Assembly: GCA_964412845.1 (NCBI GenBank)
Contig: CAYPQM010000053.1
Coordinates: 1-38,633, forward strand
Length of the DNA stretch: 38,633 nt
Origin: JAWWPY01 sp964412845
Lineage (GTDB): Bacteria > Actinomycetota > Actinomycetes > Streptosporangiales > Streptosporangiaceae
Reading direction: 5' to 3'
Positions within the stretch are counted from its first letter, which is position 1. Each line of letters begins with the position of its first letter. Below, one piece after another: positions 14,804-21,662 of the stretch. The notes beneath the pieces were generated by a model. That model had not been told where the DNA came from. It ran no database searches and saw only the letters and a program-made list of their open reading frames with translations. Both the position numbers and the translations under genes were made by a program.

Positions 14804-16080
14804 GACGGCTGGACCTGGCGGACCTGGTGCTCATCGCCGGGAAGACGCTGAACCTGGATACCCGTGCCGTCCTGGGCCTGCTCGACATCGGCGCCGCCGA
14901 GGCTGCCCTCACCGAGTCCGTCCGCGCTGAGGCACAACCAGGCGACGCACAACTCGGCGACGCACAACCAGGCCAGGCACAACCAGGCCAGGCAGGACCA
15001 GGCCAGGCAGAACCAGGCAACGGTGACGGCGACCCGGCCAGGCAGGCCGCCGGCCTGCTCCATGCGCTGATCCGCCGCCGACCGTTCCGTGATGGCAACG
15101 AGCAGGTCGCGCTCGTGGCTGCGGTGCAGTTGCTCGCTATCAACGGATGGCGGGCCGACCTGGGGCCGGCCGAGGAGGTCCGCGCGGTCATCACCGAGGT
15201 GGCCGCGGACCACCTTCCGGTCGCGGAACTGGCGGGTTGGCTGTCCCTCCGGCTTGCCCCTTACTGCGAATCACCTGCCAAGGAGGCACCGATGCACGGA
15301 TGGCGACCGGGCCGAAGAAGCTCCCGGCGGACCCGCGGGATGTTCGATCGATTCTCCGGCCGGGCACGAGAAGTAATCGTCGCGGCACAGGACGAGGCAC
15401 GGGCGCTCCAGCACAATTACATCGGCACCGAGCACATCCTGCTCGGCCTGATCCGCGAAGGCGACGGGGTGGCGGCTAGGGCCCTCGGCGCGCTGGGGAT
15501 CAGCCTGGGCACGGTGCGCCAGCAGGTGCTTGAGATCATCGGCCAGGGCAAGCAGGTTCCGGCCGGCCACATTCCGTTTACTCCGCGCAGCAAGAAGGTG
15601 CTCGACCTGGCGCTCCGCGAGGCCATGCACCTCGGCCATCTCTACGTTGGCACCGAGCACATCCTGCTCGGCCTGATCCGCGAAGGCGACGGGGTCGGCT
15701 GCCAGGTACTGGTCCGGCTCGGCGCCGACCACGCCCTGATCCGGGAGCAGGTTCTCCGGCTGCTCGCTGGCCACCGACACCCGCGTAGCACCCGAGTTCC
15801 GCCCGAAATCCGTGCCTACGACGCGCGAATCGCCCAGGCCAGGCGGGAGAAGGATGCGGCGATCGACGCGCAGGACTTCGACCGCGCCGCCGCTCTGCGC
15901 GACAGCGAGAAACATTTGCTGGCCGAGCGGAAAGAGCTGGTCACGCAGTGGGCGGCAGATGCTGACGTCGTGGCCCTGGGCCAGGAAGTAGACAGGCTGG
16001 GCGATGAGGTCCGCCGACTGCAGGAGATGCTGCTAGAGCACGGCATCGAGCCCGGAGATGCCGACGAGCAGACCGCCTGA
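14800..16080 (+). CDS. Doc-like domain fused to ClpC N-domain and ClpC middle domain, no AAA+ core
   Basis: One uninterrupted 426-residue frame with three parts. Residues about 1-155 resemble Doc/Fic toxins (DLADLVLIAGKTLNLD; LLHALIRRRPFRDGNEQVAL). The Fic/Doc core HxFxDGNKR reads RPFRDGNEQ, so the catalytic His and the Lys-Arg pair are replaced and AMP/phosphotransfer is unlikely. A 15-bp repeat insertion sits inside this part. Residues about 180-330 are two Clp_N repeats like the ClpC N-domain (MFDRFSGRAREVIVAAQDEA; HIPFTPRSKKVLDLALREA). Residues about 335-420 match the ClpC middle/UVR region (ARREKDAAIDAQDFDRAAAL). Both AAA+ ATPase modules of ClpC are absent. AAGGAGG at 15280-15286 before an in-frame ATG at 15292 could start a separate 262-residue ClpC-N/M protein. 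I infer a ClpC adaptor or decoy role. Confidence 0.8.
   Translation: MRRLDLADLVLIAGKTLNLDTRAVLGLLDIGAAEAALTESVRAEAQPGDAQLGDAQPGQAQPGQAGPGQAEPGNGDGDPARQAAGLLHALIRRRPFRDGNEQVALVAAVQLLAINGWRADLGPAEEVRAVITEVAADHLPVAELAGWLSLRLAPYCESPAKEAPMHGWRPGRRSSRRTRGMFDRFSGRAREVIVAAQDEARALQHNYIGTEHILLGLIREGDGVAARALGALGISLGTVRQQVLEIIGQGKQVPAGHIPFTPRSKKVLDLALREAMHLGHLYVGTEHILLGLIREGDGVGCQVLVRLGADHALIREQVLRLLAGHRHPRSTRVPPEIRAYDARIAQARREKDAAIDAQDFDRAAALRDSEKHLLAERKELVTQWAADADVVALGQEVDRLGDEVRRLQEMLLEHGIEPGDADEQTA
14932..15018. repeat. 15-bp in-frame minisatellite inside the Doc-like domain
   Basis: About six degenerate copies of a 15-bp unit (best form GCACAACCAGGCCAG) encode collagen-like AQPGQ/AQPGD/AEPGN repeats. 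They are placed between the first Doc helix region and the helix that carries the RPFRDGNEQ motif. Compact Doc proteins have no such linker here, so it looks like a local expansion. Confidence 0.85.
15280..15286 (+). promoter_or_regulatory. Strong internal ribosome-binding site
   Basis: AAGGAGG, a near-perfect Shine-Dalgarno, five bases before an in-frame ATG at 15292. The ATG lies exactly at the junction between the Doc-like part and the ClpC-like part. It suggests that the ClpC-N/M portion is, or until recently was, a gene of its own that lost the upstream stop codon. Confidence 0.6.
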
Positions 16081-16183
16081 GCAGATCCACGCGTCAGCAT
16101 CAGCACAGGCCAACCGCCAGCGCGGTGCACCGTGCCCGGCGCACCGTACCCGGCGCACCGGGACGTTGCGGCGCGAAATCGGC

Positions 16184-16226
16184 GCGGTGCATTATGCCTC
16201 TCCCACGCGCACAACGCACCGCACTG
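16184..16226. repeat. Right (inverted) copy of the flanking palindromic element
   Basis: GCGGTGCAT (16184-16192) and the later CGCACCGCACTG form the arms. On the reverse strand it reads CAGTGCGGTGC, one base, TTGTGCGCG, as in the left copy at 14456-14501, closing with TGCACCGC. It sits 103 bases after the Doc/Clp stop and before the convergent mannosyltransferase stop, so it may also act as a terminator. GC-rich partial echoes (GCGCGGTGCACCG) precede it at about 16115-16130. Confidence 0.7.
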
Positions 16227-16243
16227 ACGATCGGCCAGCGGCC

Positions 16244-17962
16244 TCAGCCGGGAACCTGCCCGCGGCGTCGCCAGACCAGCACCACCAGCCCCACGGTCAC
16301 CCCGAGCAGGATCACCGGGGTAACTCCGGTCCTGACCACGGAGCGCAGCCAGTCCAGGTCGCCGGGCATGGTGATACCCCTGGCCGGCAGATACCCGAAG
16401 GCGAGCGCCGCGGTACGCGTCAACATCAGCCAGTCCAAGGCAGGTACCGCCGCCATCACGCCAACCGTGGCCACACCGACCGTGGCCACCCGGACCGGAG
16501 TCACCCGAACCGGAGTCACCCCGGCCGGGGCCACGCCCGCCGGGGCCACGCCCGCCGGGGCCACCCCCGCCGGGGCCACCCCCGCCGGGGCCACCCCAGC
16601 CGAGGCCAGGTCGGCCGGAACCGAGATCGGCAGCAACGCGAGCACCACCCAGCCGATCGGGTCATACCAGGGCAGCACGTAGGGCCAGGCCACCAGCCAG
16701 GCGAACACGAACGCGAACACGCCGCAGGCGGCCAGCCCAGCCAGGTCCATGCCCGTGCCGACACCCACGTCCGTGCCGACGCCATCTCCGGCCCCGTCCC
16801 GGACAGCGAGTACCCGCAGCGCGCGGAGCAGCAACACCAGCAGCAGCGCAGCGAGCGCAATCGCGCCCACCTTGACCAGGTCATTGGCGGCTGTCTCGCC
16901 GATCAGGAGCCGCAGCGCGGAGCGCACGGCACGCCACGGCGAGCCGATGGACACGAAACTGCCAGCACGCAAGGCCGGCCGGAAAGACGCGAACCCCCAC
17001 GGCGCCAGTGATACCCCGACGACCGCAGCGAACCCGGCCACGAGGCCGCCGCCGACCACGGCCAGCCACCGCCATCGCCGCCACCAGGCGGCTACGGCAG
17101 CCACCGCGAGGCCCGCCACGACAAGGATCATCGTGAGCTTAACGGCAGCGCCGAGCCCAGCCAGGCCGCCGGCCGCCGCCGCGATCAGGAACCTATGGCG
17201 CGCGGCAACAAGGCTGGACGCGGGAGGCATGCCCAGGGAGAAGACGGTGATCGCGGCCACCCCGAAAAAGATCGCCTGGCTGTCCACATGCTCGCCGACC
17301 ACCAGGACTTGCAGCAGCAGGGGGTTGAACGTCCACAGCAGGGCAGCCCGGAGCTGGCGCGGGCGGCTGCCGCCGGCCAGCCGGTGCAGCAGCAGCCCGG
17401 TGCCCGCGAACGCCGCCACGTTGAGCAGCGACAGCACGAACACGGTGAGCCGCGCCGAGGTCCCGCCCACCAGTGACGCCAGCGCCTGCCCGCCACTGGC
17501 CAGGCTGCCGTACACCGAGGGGCTGCCCCGCCAGTCCTGCACCGCCCGCGCCACTGGGTCGCCGAGCCGGGCGAGCATGGCTGGGGTTGTTGTGTAGGGA
17601 TTGTGACCGGTGACCACCATCCGTCCGTAGGCGGCATAGCTCAAATGATCTGAGGAGCCAAACGGAGGTACCAAAGCGATCACCGCCGCCGCGATGATGC
17701 CCGCGCACAGGATCGCCCGCGGGGAGACCAGCCAGCCCCGGTGGGCCGCGCGCAGGCAGAGTCCGAGCCCGAGAGTGCCCAAGGCCAGTGCGGCCGCAGC
17801 CAGGGCGACCGCGAGGGCAGGCGGCAGGTGCGCGGCGAAAGCCCACGGCGGCTGGCCTGGCCGACCTGGCAGCACGGGCTCCATGACCGACGGGCCCGCA
17901 GCGGCCACGACGAGCGTCGCCACCACGCTCAGCGACGTGGCGACCAGCCCGGCCCGGCCCAT
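16244..17962 (-). CDS. MptB-like polyprenol-phosphomannose alpha-1,6-mannosyltransferase (GT-C)
   Basis: A 572-residue multi-pass membrane protein with a dozen or so hydrophobic segments. The first outer loop holds the MptB-type motif PPFGSSDHLSYAAYGRMVVT followed by GHNPYTTTP, whose Asp is the expected GT-C catalytic base. MptB/MptA enzymes use polyprenyl-phosphomannose on the outer face to extend mannan cores of lipoglycans. In a non-mycobacterial actinomycete the acceptor may differ. The start ATG at 17962 overlaps the stop of the preceding GT2 gene (TGATG), giving strict coupling. The open frame extends about 94 codons upstream inside GT2, but that part is a compositional artefact. A hydrophobic AGVAP repeat (15-bp units) sits in a loop/TM edge near residues 455-500. 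Confidence 0.85.
   Translation of the reverse strand: MGRAGLVATSLSVVATLVVAAAGPSVMEPVLPGRPGQPPWAFAAHLPPALAVALAAAALALGTLGLGLCLRAAHRGWLVSPRAILCAGIIAAAVIALVPPFGSSDHLSYAAYGRMVVTGHNPYTTTPAMLARLGDPVARAVQDWRGSPSVYGSLASGGQALASLVGGTSARLTVFVLSLLNVAAFAGTGLLLHRLAGGSRPRQLRAALLWTFNPLLLQVLVVGEHVDSQAIFFGVAAITVFSLGMPPASSLVAARHRFLIAAAAGGLAGLGAAVKLTMILVVAGLAVAAVAAWWRRWRWLAVVGGGLVAGFAAVVGVSLAPWGFASFRPALRAGSFVSIGSPWRAVRSALRLLIGETAANDLVKVGAIALAALLLVLLLRALRVLAVRDGAGDGVGTDVGVGTGMDLAGLAACGVFAFVFAWLVAWPYVLPWYDPIGWVVLALLPISVPADLASAGVAPAGVAPAGVAPAGVAPAGVAPAGVTPVRVTPVRVATVGVATVGVMAAVPALDWLMLTRTAALAFGYLPARGITMPGDLDWLRSVVRTGVTPVILLGVTVGLVVLVWRRRGQVPG
16461..16605. repeat. 15-bp in-frame minisatellite in the MptB-like gene
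   Basis: Roughly nine 15-bp units. The central five are GCCGGGGCCACGCCC or its one-base variant and encode AGVAP; the flanking, more diverged units encode VRVTP and TVGVA. It lies between two membrane segments of the GT-C protein. Confidence 0.85.
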
Positions 17963-18696
17963 CAGCCCTGGGCTGGCCGCGGTGCCCGCGCGATCGGCTT
18001 CCTGACCGCCAGGGCCCGCGCGACGTCGGCGAACTGGCGGGCGCGGTGGACCTGGGCGCGCCAGTCGCCGCCGGTCGCCCGGTGCGCCAGCGGGACCTCC
18101 ACTTCGGTGATCCGCATCCCTATCCGGTACAGATCGATGGTGAGCGCGGTCTCGACGCCGAAACCCGGGGCGAGCGGCCGTGCTGCCTCGAACGCGGTGC
18201 GGGTGAGGCAGCGCTGCCCGTTGAGCGGCTGCGCAGGGCACCAACCGGTGGCCCGCTGGATCCCGGAGCCAGACAGCGCGACCACGAATCCGTGCCCGCC
18301 CTGCTTGACCCGGCTGCTGAACACCGCGATCGTCATATCGGCCTGACCAGACCGGACCGGCTCGATGAGCGGCGCTGCGTGCTGCGCCGACTCCGCCAGG
18401 TCCGCATCAAGGAAGAGCAGATAACGGGGGCTTTCCCGGTGCTCACGGGTCTCCAGCAGGCGGACGGCTTCTGCCCCGGTCTCCATGGCCGCGCTCTTGC
18501 CGCGGCACCGGGCGTGCCGCACTACGGTTGCTCCCGCGCTCTCGGCTGTGGCCGCCGTACCGTCGCGGGACCCGTCGTCAACCACGACAACGACATCCAC
18601 CCCGGGCAGTCCCGCGGCCGCTGTCACGGTCGCACGGATACGGTCGGATTCATCTCTGGCAGGAATGACGACGGCAACGTCACCGCTCGGCGGCAT
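17962..18696 (-). CDS. GT2-family glycosyltransferase (dolichyl-phosphate-sugar/GpgS-like)
   Basis: The 244-residue GT-A enzyme has the family landmarks in order: VAVVIPARDESDRIRATV (nucleotide-binding strand), VVVVVDDGSRDGTAATAES, RCRGKSAAMETGAEA, the metal-binding FLDADLAES, and a later PGFGVETALTIDLYRIG that resembles the acceptor-side region of GpgS/DPM-type enzymes. No membrane segment is present. It lies directly upstream of, and overlaps, the MptB-like gene. An attractive reading is that it makes the polyprenyl-phosphate sugar donor the GT-C enzyme uses. The alternative is a cytosolic glucosyl-3-phosphoglycerate-synthase-like role. The ATG at 18696 keeps the complete first strand. Confidence 0.85.
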   Translation of the reverse strand: MPPSGDVAVVIPARDESDRIRATVTAAAGLPGVDVVVVVDDGSRDGTAATAESAGATVVRHARCRGKSAAMETGAEAVRLLETREHRESPRYLLFLDADLAESAQHAAPLIEPVRSGQADMTIAVFSSRVKQGGHGFVVALSGSGIQRATGWCPAQPLNGQRCLTRTAFEAARPLAPGFGVETALTIDLYRIGMRITEVEVPLAHRATGGDWRAQVHRARQFADVARALAVRKPIARAPRPAQG

Positions 18697-18751
18697 GGGC
18701 CGATCTTAGGGCATGGCCGACCGCTGCACGCCGTGCCCGGGATGGGGCTCG

Positions 18752-19120
18752 CTACTGACCCGGGACCGCGGCCGGATCCTCAAGCACGGTGAACACCGTC
18801 TCAAGTCCTGTCACCTGAAGGATCTTGCGCACAGCCGGCCTGGGGCCGGCTAGTTCAAGCGAGCCACCCTGCTCATGTGCTCGACGGTGCGCCGCCAGCA
18901 GCACGTTCATGCCGGTCGAGTCGCAGAACTCCACCGCCGACATGTCCACCACCAGGCGGGCCGGATCACCGCCGGCCAGCGCGGCAGCCAGTTCGCTTTG
19001 CAGCCTCGGCGCGGTGTAGAGGTCGATTTCACCGGCCAGCGCGACAACAGCGCGATCGCCCTGAAACCGAGTTGAGACCTTGAGCTCCACGTGCCGCACC
19101 TTACCGGTCCCGGGCGTCAA
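18752..19120 (-). CDS. STAS-domain anti-anti-sigma factor
   Basis: About 112-122 residues forming a single STAS domain: FQGDRAVVALAGEIDLYTAP, then DMSAVEFCDSTGMNVLLAA, whose Ser in DSTG is the conserved phosphorylation site, and SLELAGPRPAVRKILQVTGL. Such proteins bind a HATPase anti-sigma kinase when unphosphorylated and so free a sigma factor. A candidate kinase lies about 1.7 kb away at 20869-21333. The longest frame starts at a TTG at 19120; GTGs at 19099 and 19090 start closer to the domain and one of them may be right. Divergent from the pentapeptide-repeat gene. Confidence 0.88.
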   Translation of the reverse strand: MTPGTGKVRHVELKVSTRFQGDRAVVALAGEIDLYTAPRLQSELAAALAGGDPARLVVDMSAVEFCDSTGMNVLLAAHRRAHEQGGSLELAGPRPAVRKILQVTGLETVFTVLEDPAAVPGQ

Positions 19121-19236
19121 CGACTAGATGCTCACGGAGAGCACACGGTCAAATCGCTCCCGGCCAGGGCTCAGGTACGCGAAGCTGTGGGGGAACACCT
19201 GACCCCAGCAGGCACGAGCGAGCCGGAGCGCCCTGG

Positions 19237-20544
19237 ATGTACCCCTCGCCGGAGAACCCGGACCAGCGGAACCCGCGGCACGGAGACCACCGGTACGGAG
19301 ACCACCGCCACGGGGACCCGCGGCACGGAGACCCGGGGCACGGAGACGACCGGTACGTAGACCCTGGGCGCGGAGACGACCGGTACGCAGACCCCGGGCA
19401 CGCAGACGACCCCTACGCAGACCCCGGGCACGCAGACCCCGGGCTCGCAGACCCCGGGCCCGCAGACGACCGCTACGCAGATCCTGGGCGCGCAGACCAC
19501 CGGTACGCAGACCCCGGGCACAGCGACCCCCGGTACGGAAACCCGCTGCCCGGAGACCTTTGGTCCAGAGACCCTCGGCCCGGAGACTCTCGCCATGGAG
19601 ACCTGCAGTCTGGAGACCTTTGGCCCGGCGACCTGCAGCGCGGAGACCCCCGGCCCGGAGACCTTTGGCCCGGCGACCTGAAGCGCGGAGACCCTCGGCC
19701 CGGAGACCTTTGGTCTAGCGACCCTCGCCTTGGAGACCCGCAGCCCGGAGACCCCCCGCATGGCGACCTTTGGTCTAGCGACCCTCGCCTTGGAGACCTG
19801 CAGCCCGGAGACCCCCCGCATGGCGACCCTCGGCCCGGCGACCCTCTGCCCGGCGACCTGCAGCGCGGAGACCCTCGGCCCGGCGACCCTCGGCCCGGCG
19901 ACCCTCGGCCCGGCGACCCTCCGCATGGCGACCCTCGGCCCGGCGACCCTCTGCCCGGGGACTCACAGCCCGGAAGCCCCCGGTCCGGAGGGCCTCGGCA
20001 CGGTGGGCTCCGTCCACCGCTGAGCGGGCCGTTGCCCGCGAGTGGCCCACTGCCCGCGCCGTTGGCCGCTGACCTCCTGCCGCCCAGCGCGCTGCCCGCT
20101 GAGCCGGCGCATGCCATCTCGCCCCTGCCACCGCCATCCCTGCCACCGCCATCCCTGCCACCGCCATCCCTGCCACCGGCTGACGAGCAGCGTGCGAGGA
20201 TCCGCGACGACGTCGAGGGACTGCGGCTGCGGGCCAGTGTCGCGGCGTCCTGGCTTGAGACCAGCGGACACTACGCCCAGCTGGTCAACCATGCGGGCGT
20301 CGTGCCGGTGACGGCCCGGTTCAGCCGCGAAGACCTCATGTTCCTTGGCGAGGCACGTGGGCAGATGCTCCGGTTCGCCGACCTGGCGCTGCGGCTTGTC
20401 GACCTGCACCAGCCAGGGGACGCGGGCGGGATCACCACGCACCCCTCCAGCCCGATCCTGCGGTGCCGGAGCTGCATGTGGCGGTGGCCGTGCCCCACGT
20501 TCAGCATCGTCACCGAGGTTCTGGACCGCCCGGCGCCCGGGTAA
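19237..20544 (+). CDS. Pentapeptide (G-D-P-x-P) repeat protein with conserved CxxC tail domain
   Basis: The 435-residue product is unusual. Residues about 8-255 are near-continuous five-residue repeats around GDPRP/GDLWP/ADPGH, rich in Asp, Pro, Gly and Arg. A Pro/Leu-rich linker follows with three exact PPSLP units (15-bp copies at 20128-20172). The last ~125 residues form a compact helical domain (DEQRARIRDDVEGLRLRASV; FSREDLMFLGEARGQMLRFA) ending in CRSCMWRWPCPTF. A terminal CxxC...WPCPT motif occurs in many small actinobacterial proteins of unknown function, and I infer a metal or redox site. No signal peptide is seen. The ATG at 19237 has GGAG about nine bases upstream. Reverse-strand frames through the repeats are shadows. 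Function unknown; neighbours are sigma-control type proteins. Confidence 0.7.
   Translation: MYPSPENPDQRNPRHGDHRYGDHRHGDPRHGDPGHGDDRYVDPGRGDDRYADPGHADDPYADPGHADPGLADPGPADDRYADPGRADHRYADPGHSDPRYGNPLPGDLWSRDPRPGDSRHGDLQSGDLWPGDLQRGDPRPGDLWPGDLKRGDPRPGDLWSSDPRLGDPQPGDPPHGDLWSSDPRLGDLQPGDPPHGDPRPGDPLPGDLQRGDPRPGDPRPGDPRPGDPPHGDPRPGDPLPGDSQPGSPRSGGPRHGGLRPPLSGPLPASGPLPAPLAADLLPPSALPAEPAHAISPLPPPSLPPPSLPPPSLPPADEQRARIRDDVEGLRLRASVAASWLETSGHYAQLVNHAGVVPVTARFSREDLMFLGEARGQMLRFADLALRLVDLHQPGDAGGITTHPSSPILRCRSCMWRWPCPTFSIVTEVLDRPAPG
19264..20010. repeat. ~750-bp minisatellite with 15-bp unit
   Basis: Close to fifty 15-bp units related to CGGAGACCCTCGGCC or CGGCGACCCTCGGCC. Two zones exist: an older-looking 5' zone (GCAGACGACC-type units, 19300-19530) and a more homogeneous 3' zone. 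A longer 60-bp register is duplicated almost exactly (around 19711-19770 and 19771-19820). Four consecutive identical units occur near 19874-19920. Confidence 0.88.
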
Positions 20545-20627
20545 CCAGACCGCTCCTCCCGTAACCGGCCCGCTACTCCAGCGTTTCCGGCGATCCGGGC
20601 ACGCGCGAGGCGGGATATCGTGGAGTC

Positions 20628-20792
20628 ATGGGCAGAATCATCCTGATCATCATCGCCGTACTCGGCGTGATCATGGTCCTGTCGGTAGTCATCGCCGCCT
20701 TGCATGTGCTCTTCTGGGTCGCGCTGATTGCCGTCGTGGGCATCGCTGCGCTACGGCTCGGCCGTGGCGTCGGGCGGGGGTCACGCGGCTAA
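20628..20792 (+). CDS. 54-residue small membrane protein
   Basis: ATG at 20628 to TAA at 20792. The protein reads MGRIILIIIAVLGVIMVLSV then VIAALHVLFWVALIAVVGIA and a basic tail ALRLGRGVGRGSRG. It thus has one long or two short hydrophobic helices with a positive C-terminus, likely cytoplasmic by the positive-inside rule. GGAG lies two bases before tcATG, closer than ideal. It is too short for most ORF cut-offs. The strongly hydrophobic composition and clean termini in an otherwise gene-free gap argue it is real. Function unknown. Confidence 0.6.
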   Translation: MGRIILIIIAVLGVIMVLSVVIAALHVLFWVALIAVVGIAALRLGRGVGRGSRG

Positions 20793-20868
20793 GGCGTGCC
20801 CCACAGATCTTCAGCGGCACCTGCCTGGCCGCCACGGGAGCGTGACCTGTTCCCAGGGCGCTGACACC

Positions 20869-21333
20869 TCACTGGGTCAATAACCTCTGGAAACCGTTGA
20901 GCAGGCTGGTTGTTGCCCGGATGATTCGGGTGGCGTGCGGTGCGGGAAGCACAGCCCAGACGGTCGTCCCGAGATCGTCGTCGCGGACACCCCAGCTCGA
21001 GCACAAGTGCTCGACGATGGCGAGACCACGGCCGCCGATCGAGGACAGCGAGGGATGGAACGCGCGAGGCAGGGTCTCACTGCCCCCGTCACCCACCGCG
21101 AGTTCAATCCACGCCGGACCGAGTGCCCAGGACACCCGCACCCGGGATCCTGGCAGTGGCCGTGCGTGCAGGATGGCGTTGCTGAGCAGTTCGCTGACCA
21201 CGAGGGCCGCATCCCCGACAGTCGCCGGGAAGATCCCGCGAGCGCGGAGTTCGGTACTCAGTTGCCCACGGGCTGTGCCAACGCTGGATGGCACGCACGG
21301 GAGCAGCACGACGCTCGCCTGACTCACCTCCAT
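20869..21333 (-). CDS. HATPase anti-sigma-type serine kinase/regulator
   Basis: From the ATG at 21333 the protein is 154 residues, a lone GHKL ATPase of the RsbW/SpoIIAB-like type common in actinobacteria. The N-box VVSELLSNAILHA, the G1 box VGDGG and the C-terminal GRGLAIVEHLCSSWGV with DDLGTTVWAVL are visible. Such proteins bind sigma factors or phosphorylate STAS partners. A cysteine early on (LLPCVPSSVG) replaces no known catalytic residue. The frame stays open for 32 codons upstream, but the shorter start gives the standard family N-terminus (MEVSQASVVLLP). Pairing with the STAS protein at 18752-19120 is plausible, not proven. Confidence 0.85.
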   Translation of the reverse strand: MEVSQASVVLLPCVPSSVGTARGQLSTELRARGIFPATVGDAALVVSELLSNAILHARPLPGSRVRVSWALGPAWIELAVGDGGSETLPRAFHPSLSSIGGRGLAIVEHLCSSWGVRDDDLGTTVWAVLPAPHATRIIRATTSLLNGFQRLLTQ

Positions 21334-21662
21334 GCGCGGCCCGCCACATGGGCGCGACCATGCCAACCTGGTACCAGCGGAAATGCCCCGCGGGTTAGCA
21401 CCGGAAACCGCCAGCAGCCCCATCAGCATCTGCAGTTAAGCGATGGCCGCTCAGCCTGGCGTCAGTACGTGTTCCAGCCATCACAAATTGCCGGCCAGTA
21501 CGCGCTTCACCGTCGCTGATACAGCCATCACCGGTAACATGGGGTAGCAGCAATGTCACCGTGAGCACAGGGTCGTGAAACGGATCACATCCCGCAACGG
21601 GCTGCCGGTGGCCCGGCCAACAGGGGGTGACCTGGCCGGGAATTCCTGGACGGGGTGAGCCG
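21334..21662. other. Gene-free 329-bp divergent control region
   Basis: It separates the HATPase gene (minus) from the first GT-C-like membrane gene (plus), so it should hold two promoters. I see AT-richer patches (ATCACAAATTGCC near 21480; GATACAGCCATCACCGGTAA near 21518) but no clear -35/-10 pair, no long palindrome and no open frame worth calling. Confidence 0.5.

Noticed and set aside
17963..18244. N-terminal 94-codon extension of the MptB-like frame
   Set aside because: It lies entirely inside the GT2 gene in another frame, is Arg/Pro/His-rich and ends at the true TGATG start.
19171..19926. 251-codon reverse-strand frame of VAGPR-type repeats
   Set aside because: It is the antisense reading of the 15-bp minisatellite, has no ribosome site or recognisable domain, and stays open only because the unit length is a multiple of three.
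19264..20010. CRISPR array
   Set aside because: Units are 15 bp, directly abutting, with no unique spacers and no cas genes; it is a coding minisatellite.
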